Assembly: GCA_035532415.1 (NCBI GenBank)
Contig: DATKRB010000024.1
Location: 12,581-76,580, forward strand
Direction of reading: 5' to 3'
DNA from: DATKRB01 sp035532415
Lineage (GTDB): Bacteria; Actinomycetota; Acidimicrobiia; Acidimicrobiales; RAAP-2
DNA length: 64,000 nt
Both the position numbers and the translations under genes were made by a program. The notes under the pieces were generated by a model. That model was not told the origin of the DNA and did not search any database. It was given only the letters and a program-made list of their open reading frames with translations. Of the stretch, positions 60,684-64,000 are shown one piece after another (within the stretch, counting starts at the first letter, position 1; each line of letters begins with the position of its first letter).

Positions 60684-61162
60684 AATTCGAGTTCCCGAGC
60701 TCCGTACCAATAGGGATCAGTAACCCGAACGCCATCAATGGTCGTCAGAGCATTGAACTTCCGATCCCACCTAAGCAAGATATCGGAACCCGCACGAACC
60801 GCAGCGGCCAGATGAAGGGCGTCGGCAGCCTGCAGTCCATTTCGGCGCACAATTTTGCGAGCATCTACAGCGAGGGAATAGTCCACATCGACCCAGAGTG
60901 GTCGGTGGGAGTTGTTCAGGTACTCATCGATCGCTGGCTCAGACTCCTCAGAGAGCGTGAGACTGCCCTTCTTGTAGATGATCTCGGCCGCCACAAGCGA
61001 TGACGAGAACAGGTCAATCTCTTTGCGTTCAGCGGCTTTGAAGATTTGCGCGGCGACTTCCGCACGAACCGAACCCTCCGCCGCCTGTTGCTCATTATTG
61101 ATCGCCGCCAAAAAGACGGAGGTGTCGAGAAAGGGCTTCTTGCACCGAAGGAGATCGGTCAA
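60680..61162 (-). CDS. PIN domain (VapC-like) protein
   Basis: A 160-residue PIN nuclease. Acidic metal ligands in place: Asp13 (FLDTSVFL), Glu60 (SLVAAEI), Asp114 (AADALHLAAA), Asp133 (RWDRKF). VapC-type proteins cleave RNA and are held by an antitoxin. Its ATG overlaps the preceding frame by 4 bases. The G+C content is lower than in neighbouring genes, suggesting transfer. The gene seems intact. Confidence 0.9.
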   Translation of the reverse strand: MTDLLRCKKPFLDTSVFLAAINNEQQAAEGSVRAEVAAQIFKAAERKEIDLFSSSLVAAEIIYKKGSLTLSEESEPAIDEYLNNSHRPLWVDVDYSLAVDARKIVRRNGLQAADALHLAAAVRAGSDILLRWDRKFNALTTIDGVRVTDPYWYGARELEL

Positions 61163-61950
61163 CCGACAGACTCCATGTATTCCGCGAGGGTCTTGTCACC
61201 AACGAACCCCGGGGCAACCCCAACCAAGCCCGACAAAGGCGGGCCGTCAGGCATGATGCGGAGCCGTGGGTCCCTGATCCGAACAGGCTGCCCTTTCGCG
61301 TTGCGCATTACGATCCCGGACACCACGACGCGGTGGGCAATCGCCGCCTTTACTGTTTCCATTTCATCGTCGGCGAACTCAGCACCGACCGGTCGCTTCC
61401 AGAGATCATCAAAGACCTGGAAGGTGTTCTTCCTCCGTACCGACAGGGCGTCCAGAGTGCCCGTGATCGATCCGATCGAAGTAACCCGAGTGGCACGGAG
61501 TTCAGTCAGGTTGCCCTGTGCATGCTGCGTAATGCGGGGCCGCCGCCCCCGTCCCCCCACTGCGCCTCAAGGTATTCGGCGGAAGGTCGACTGAGCGGCT
61601 GCGCTATGCGGTTCAGGCGATCGAGAGAGGTCTCGGTCAGAAAACCGCGGAAGGGCTGTGCCCGACTCGACTGCGCGCAGTCCGTCGACATACTCATTCC
61701 CAACTAGGTCGACCGTATCCTGGTCGACGTCGGACGCCGTGGACTCGGCTTCAAGCACCGCCGTGGCGCTCGAGGACTCAAGCTTGGTTATGTACCAAGT
61801 TAAGGGACTGTGCGATCGCTGGGGCCGAGACGTGACGGCTCGACCAATGTTTGCCAGAATGGCTAGAGACTCGGTCAGCGCGCGTGCCAGAGCCTCTGCG
61901 GAGATACGGCTGGGTGGGCCCTCGATCCTCAGTCTCAGCGCCTGGGACAT
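61159..61950 (-). pseudogene. Large partner of the PIN protein, broken by two frameshifts
   Basis: Three frames join to one protein of about 260 residues. Part 1 (from ATG 61950): MSQALRLRIEGPPSRISAEALARAL ... SSSATAVLEAES ... GLRAVESGTALPR. Part 2 (about 61535-61640, another frame): FLTETSLDRLNRIAQPLSR, AEYLEAQWGDGGG. Part 3 (from about 61540 to stop 61159): RITQHAQGNLTELRATRVTSIGSITGTLDAL ... FADDEMETVKAAIAHRVVVSGIV ... PVRIRDPRLRIMPD. Shifts fall near the TTTT run at about 61635 and the G-rich run at about 61535-61555. No family name known; in position it would be the antitoxin. Programmed shifting or sequence error are alternatives. Confidence 0.6.
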
Positions 61951-61963
61951 GGTCCTGCCCCCC

Positions 61964-62880
61964 CTATCGTGAGTCCGAGTACATCAGCCGCCTGCCCACC
62001 ACTCTACCCATCAGGTGATCCACTCGGGCCGTGTCCGTCATCCCGTGAGTGGAGTGGCGAAAATCGAATTCCGAAAGATACCGGCCGAGATGCTCACGGC
62101 TCAAATGGTGGTGAGTGCCGTCGATGGATCGCTTGAGCTGGGAGAAGTAGTGCTCGGCCTTGTTGGTGGAGACGCCGTCACCGCCAGATCATCAGCGCAT
62201 GACCCATAGGAGTCAGCGGAGTCCGTGTGAAGCGTCGTCTCCTCCATGCGGGCGTGGGATGCGATGACGGACCGGAGCGACCGGGCCGACACATTGGCGA
62301 CGACCTTGGAGCGAACCTCACCCGTCTCCGCGTGGATCAGGGACACGACCGGCGTCTTGTCCGTCCGCCCCTGCTTGGAACCGACCCGCTTGTTCGCGTG
62401 GCGGTTCTTGGGCTTGCCGCCGATCCACGTCTCGTCAGCGACGACGACGCCCGAGAACAGATCCGCCCCGGGCCCATGCGTCATCGCTTCTCGGATGCGG
62501 TGAAGCATGAACCACGCGGACTTCGGCGTCAGCTTGTAGCGGCGCTCGATTTCCCGGGCGGCGATTCCATTCTTGGACGAGCACAGTTCGAAGATCACGA
62601 ACACCCAAGTACGGACTGAGATGTGGGTGCCGTGCATGATCGTCCCGGTGAGGACCGAGAACTTGGCCCGACAGTCCTTGCACTTCCAAAGACGCCGCTG
62701 AGTCTCGGTCCCGCGGTTCGTCTTGCGGACACCCTCGCGGGGCGTCAAGAAGTAGTGGTCGTTGATCGATCCACAGTGCGGGCAGACAGGTTCGCCGTGC
62801 CAACGCCACTGCTCAAGAAGTTCGTAGGCGTCCGCTTCGGTCGGGATCATCCGAGCGATGTTCGGGATCGACAACTCCAT
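61964..62880 (-). pseudogene. IS1595 family transposase, frameshifted
   Basis: From ATG 62880: MELSIPNIARMIPTEADAYELL, zinc ribbon CPHCGS ... CKDCRAKFSV, and DDE-fold elements VVADETWIGGKPKNRH and TLHTDSADSYG. The frame then leaves the family at about 62190. The expected C-terminus is present in another frame (VSTNKAEHYFSQLKRSIDGT, HHHLSREHLGRYLSEFDFR) ending at the stop at 61964. Roughly 20-25 residues seem missing at the join. Transposition is not expected from this copy. Confidence 0.85.
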
Positions 62881-62886
62881 ACCCAC

Positions 62887-62915
62887 ATTATCGCACGTCA
62901 GCGTGGGTCCGTCAA
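62887..62915 (-). promoter_or_regulatory. Consensus-like promoter at the IS1595-type element end
   Basis: On the minus strand TTGACG (62910-62915) and GATAAT (62887-62892) are exactly 17 bases apart, followed at once by the transposase start region. It points through the transposase toward the PIN cassette, all on the same strand. Confidence 0.75.
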
Positions 62916-62928
62916 GTCATAAATCACC

Positions 62929-63204
62929 GAAGTTTCCCCGGTTCAGCTCCTTCAGCATCTCAATGTCGAGCGCCTGGTCGGCCACGATCCGCTTCAGCCG
63001 ACCGTTCTCCTTCTAGAGCTCCTTCAGGCGCTTGGCGTCGTCGGCCTTCATGCCGCCGTACTGGTTCCGCCAGCGGTGCCAGGTCGACTCGGTGATCTCG
63101 AGGTGGCGGGCCACCTCATCGATCGATTGGCCCTGTCCCAAGAGCTTCTCGCCCTCGGCCAGCTTGCGGATGATCTGCTCGGGCGTATGCCGGCGTCGCT
63201 TCAT
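62929..63204 (-). pseudogene. IS3 family transposase OrfA, nonsense mutation and cut by IS1595-type element
   Basis: ATG 63204 gives MKRRRHTPEQIIRKLAEGEK, EVARHLEITESTWHRWRNQYGG and KADDAKRLKEL, the HTH of IS3-type OrfA, then TAG at 63013-63015. After the stop the same frame continues with KENGRLKRIVADQALDIEML and KELNRGNF, the usual leucine-zipper end of OrfA, before IS1595-type sequence begins. OrfB (the DDE part) is absent. Confidence 0.85.
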
Positions 63205-63270
63205 GGTCGTGCCGTCCTCCTTCCCCACATCGTGGGGCTCGGACTCGCACAACGGGTGGATCAGTCCACG

Positions 63271-63341
63271 GGGACCCGGTCAACCGGGTCCCGCTCAACT
63301 ACCCCGTGCCGACGGCCTATAGTCGGTCACCACGAGGTGAC
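63271..63341. repeat. Two hairpin-forming inverted repeats between IS3 remnant and glycogen-synthase fragment
   Basis: GGGACCCGGT-CA-ACCGGGTCCC (63271-63292) has perfect 10-bp arms; GTCACC-ACGA-GGTGAC (63326-63341) has perfect 6-bp arms. The first may be a terminator, the second an operator left from the original locus. No gene is seen in 63253-63407. Confidence 0.6.
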
Positions 63342-63407
63342 GGTGGTGGGCAAGATCCAAGACGTCGCTACAACGCGGTCGGAGCGGTCGCCTGACGTCC
63401 GAATCCG

Positions 63408-63570
63408 AGCACCGACGTCCTCGAGTCCTTCGGCGTCGATCCCGGCCCACCCGTTGTGGTGTTCCTCGGGCTCATCAGCCGTCAAAAGGGCGTCACCCAC
63501 CTGCTCGCCGCCTCAGCGGCGTCGATCCGTCGGCCCAGCTCGTGCTCCGGGCCGGCTCGCCGGATTCAAC
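63408..63570 (+). pseudogene. Glycogen synthase (GT4 type) internal fragment
   Basis: The frame reads STDVLESFGVDPGPPVVVFL, GLISRQKGVTHLLAAS, which matches the centre of actinobacterial GlgA-type glycosyltransferases (the VGRITRQKG block). A frameshift near 63520 moves the match to another frame (DPSAQLVLRAGSPDS). The match stops at the TAG where the IS630-type element starts. No start or C-terminal domain is present. Identification is from recalled family sequence. Confidence 0.65.
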
Positions 63571-64000
63571 TAGTGTCCTGAGTCGCCAATTCACAAGAAA
63601 TGTTGCCTTAAGGGGAATTTCGTACTTGGGGGGCGCGTTCTGGCATGTGACCATGGAGGTGCACATGCCGAGATTCGGACGCCCGAAGAAGCCGCTGGTA
63701 CTCACCGAGGACGAGCGAGAGACGCTCGAACGTTGGGCGCGCCGACCGAAGAGTCCTCAGTCTCTTGCTCTGCGTTCGAAGATCGTGTTGGCCTGTGCCG
63801 AGGGGCCGACCAACCGTGAGGTGGCCGCACGTCTGGGTATAGCCGAGGCCACCGTCGGGAAATGGCGGAGCCGGTTCGTGGCCAAGCGGCTCGACGGGCT
63901 GGTCGACGAGCCCCGACCGGGATCACCTCGCACCGTCACCGATGATGCGGTGGAGGCCGTCATCGTGAAAACGTTGCAGGAGAAGCCCGATGACGCCACC
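63571..64000 (+). mobile_element. IS630-type element, left part, running off the window
   Basis: The element probably begins at the TA of 63571-63572 (IS630 elements insert at TA) with the terminal sequence GTGTCCTGAGTCGCCAATTC. It contains a transposase gene whose 3' part lies outside the window. Confidence 0.6.
63653..64000 (+). CDS. IS630 family transposase, N-terminal part
   Basis: Open to the window end (116 codons). From ATG 63653 or 63665: MPRFGRPKKPLVLTEDERET, LERWARRPKSPQSLALRSKIVL, HTH block GPTNREVAARLGIAEATVGKWRSRF, GLVDEPRPGSPRTVTDDAVE. This is the typical tandem-HTH N-terminus of IS630 transposases; the DDE domain is beyond the edge. Confidence 0.9.
   Translation, partial: MEVHMPRFGRPKKPLVLTEDERETLERWARRPKSPQSLALRSKIVLACAEGPTNREVAARLGIAEATVGKWRSRFVAKRLDGLVDEPRPGSPRTVTDDAVEAVIVKTLQEKPDDAT

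Larger units (their letters stand above)
61964..62928 (-). mobile_element. IS1595-type element, degenerate and lacking its far end
   Basis: The element carries a broken IS1595-type transposase. The upstream boundary is at 62928/62929, where IS3-type sequence resumes; the terminal sequence there reads GGTGATTTATGACTTGACGG on the minus strand. No complementary end is found after the transposase stop at 61964, so the other end is lost or altered. Confidence 0.65.

Overview
The window is high-GC DNA (GTG starts are common, genes abut or overlap by 1-4 bases) from an actinomycete-like bacterium. F420-type luciferase-like oxidoreductases, a mycofactocin-type SDR, paired acyl-CoA dehydrogenases, an actinobacterial sulfur/Trx gene set and MMPL and DHA2 transporters all point to Actinomycetota. 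An uncultured Acidimicrobiia-like lineage is a reasonable guess, but the sequence alone does not prove it. No rRNA, tRNA or CRISPR array was seen.

Layout. 1-3.5 kb: the 3' part of ettA is cut by the window edge, then a clade-3 type catalase diverges from a Fur/PerR-type regulator. 3.6-14.5 kb: lipid/aromatic catabolism (SnoaL-like pseudogene, LLM oxidoreductase, two amidohydrolase-2 proteins, two thioesterases, a Rieske ferredoxin, a pair of acyl-CoA dehydrogenases), interrupted by a sigma factor / membrane anti-sigma-like / SIMPL cluster. 14.6-19.3 kb: envelope genes (DMT exporter, DedA, phosphodiester glycosidase-like, CapA-like, lipoprotein). 19.3-26.5 kb: CoA chemistry (citryl-CoA lyase-like protein, family III CoA transferase, mycofactocin-type SDR, enoyl-CoA hydratase, receptor-type ligand-binding protein, acyl-CoA synthetase). 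26.6-33.5 kb: a complete K+ pump operon, [27-aa micro-ORF]-kdpF-A-B-C, followed by a kinase-less short KdpD, with kdpE divergent. 33.5-37 kb: phosphotransferase, amidohydrolase, LLM oxidoreductase.

37-44 kb is a reactive-sulfur island: TauE exporter, an internally deleted persulfide dioxygenase-rhodanese remnant, ArsR regulator, DUF302, zinc-finger thioredoxin, DsrE, TusE/DsrC-like protein, sulfide:quinone oxidoreductase, and an MMPL exporter preceded by CsoR/CstR-type inverted repeats. 44-55 kb is a central-carbon block: PRPP synthetase, HAD-GH65 fusion, tandem universal stress protein, then a tightly coupled acsA-E1alpha-E1beta-E2-ACP operon with no E3. 55-60.3 kb: DHA2 efflux pump, CDF metal exporter with its ArsR regulator, and a second DHA2 pump under a MerR-type palindrome whose adjoining MerR gene survives only as a stub.

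60.3-64 kb is a scar zone of broken genes and insertion sequences: MerR stub, membrane-protein stub, an overlapping PIN-toxin cassette with a frameshifted large partner and a 50-aa companion, a degenerate IS1595-type element inserted in an IS3-type orfA, a glycogen-synthase fragment, and the start of an IS630-type element that runs off the window. Short perfect tandem duplications (6-24 bp units) recur across the window, inside and between genes.
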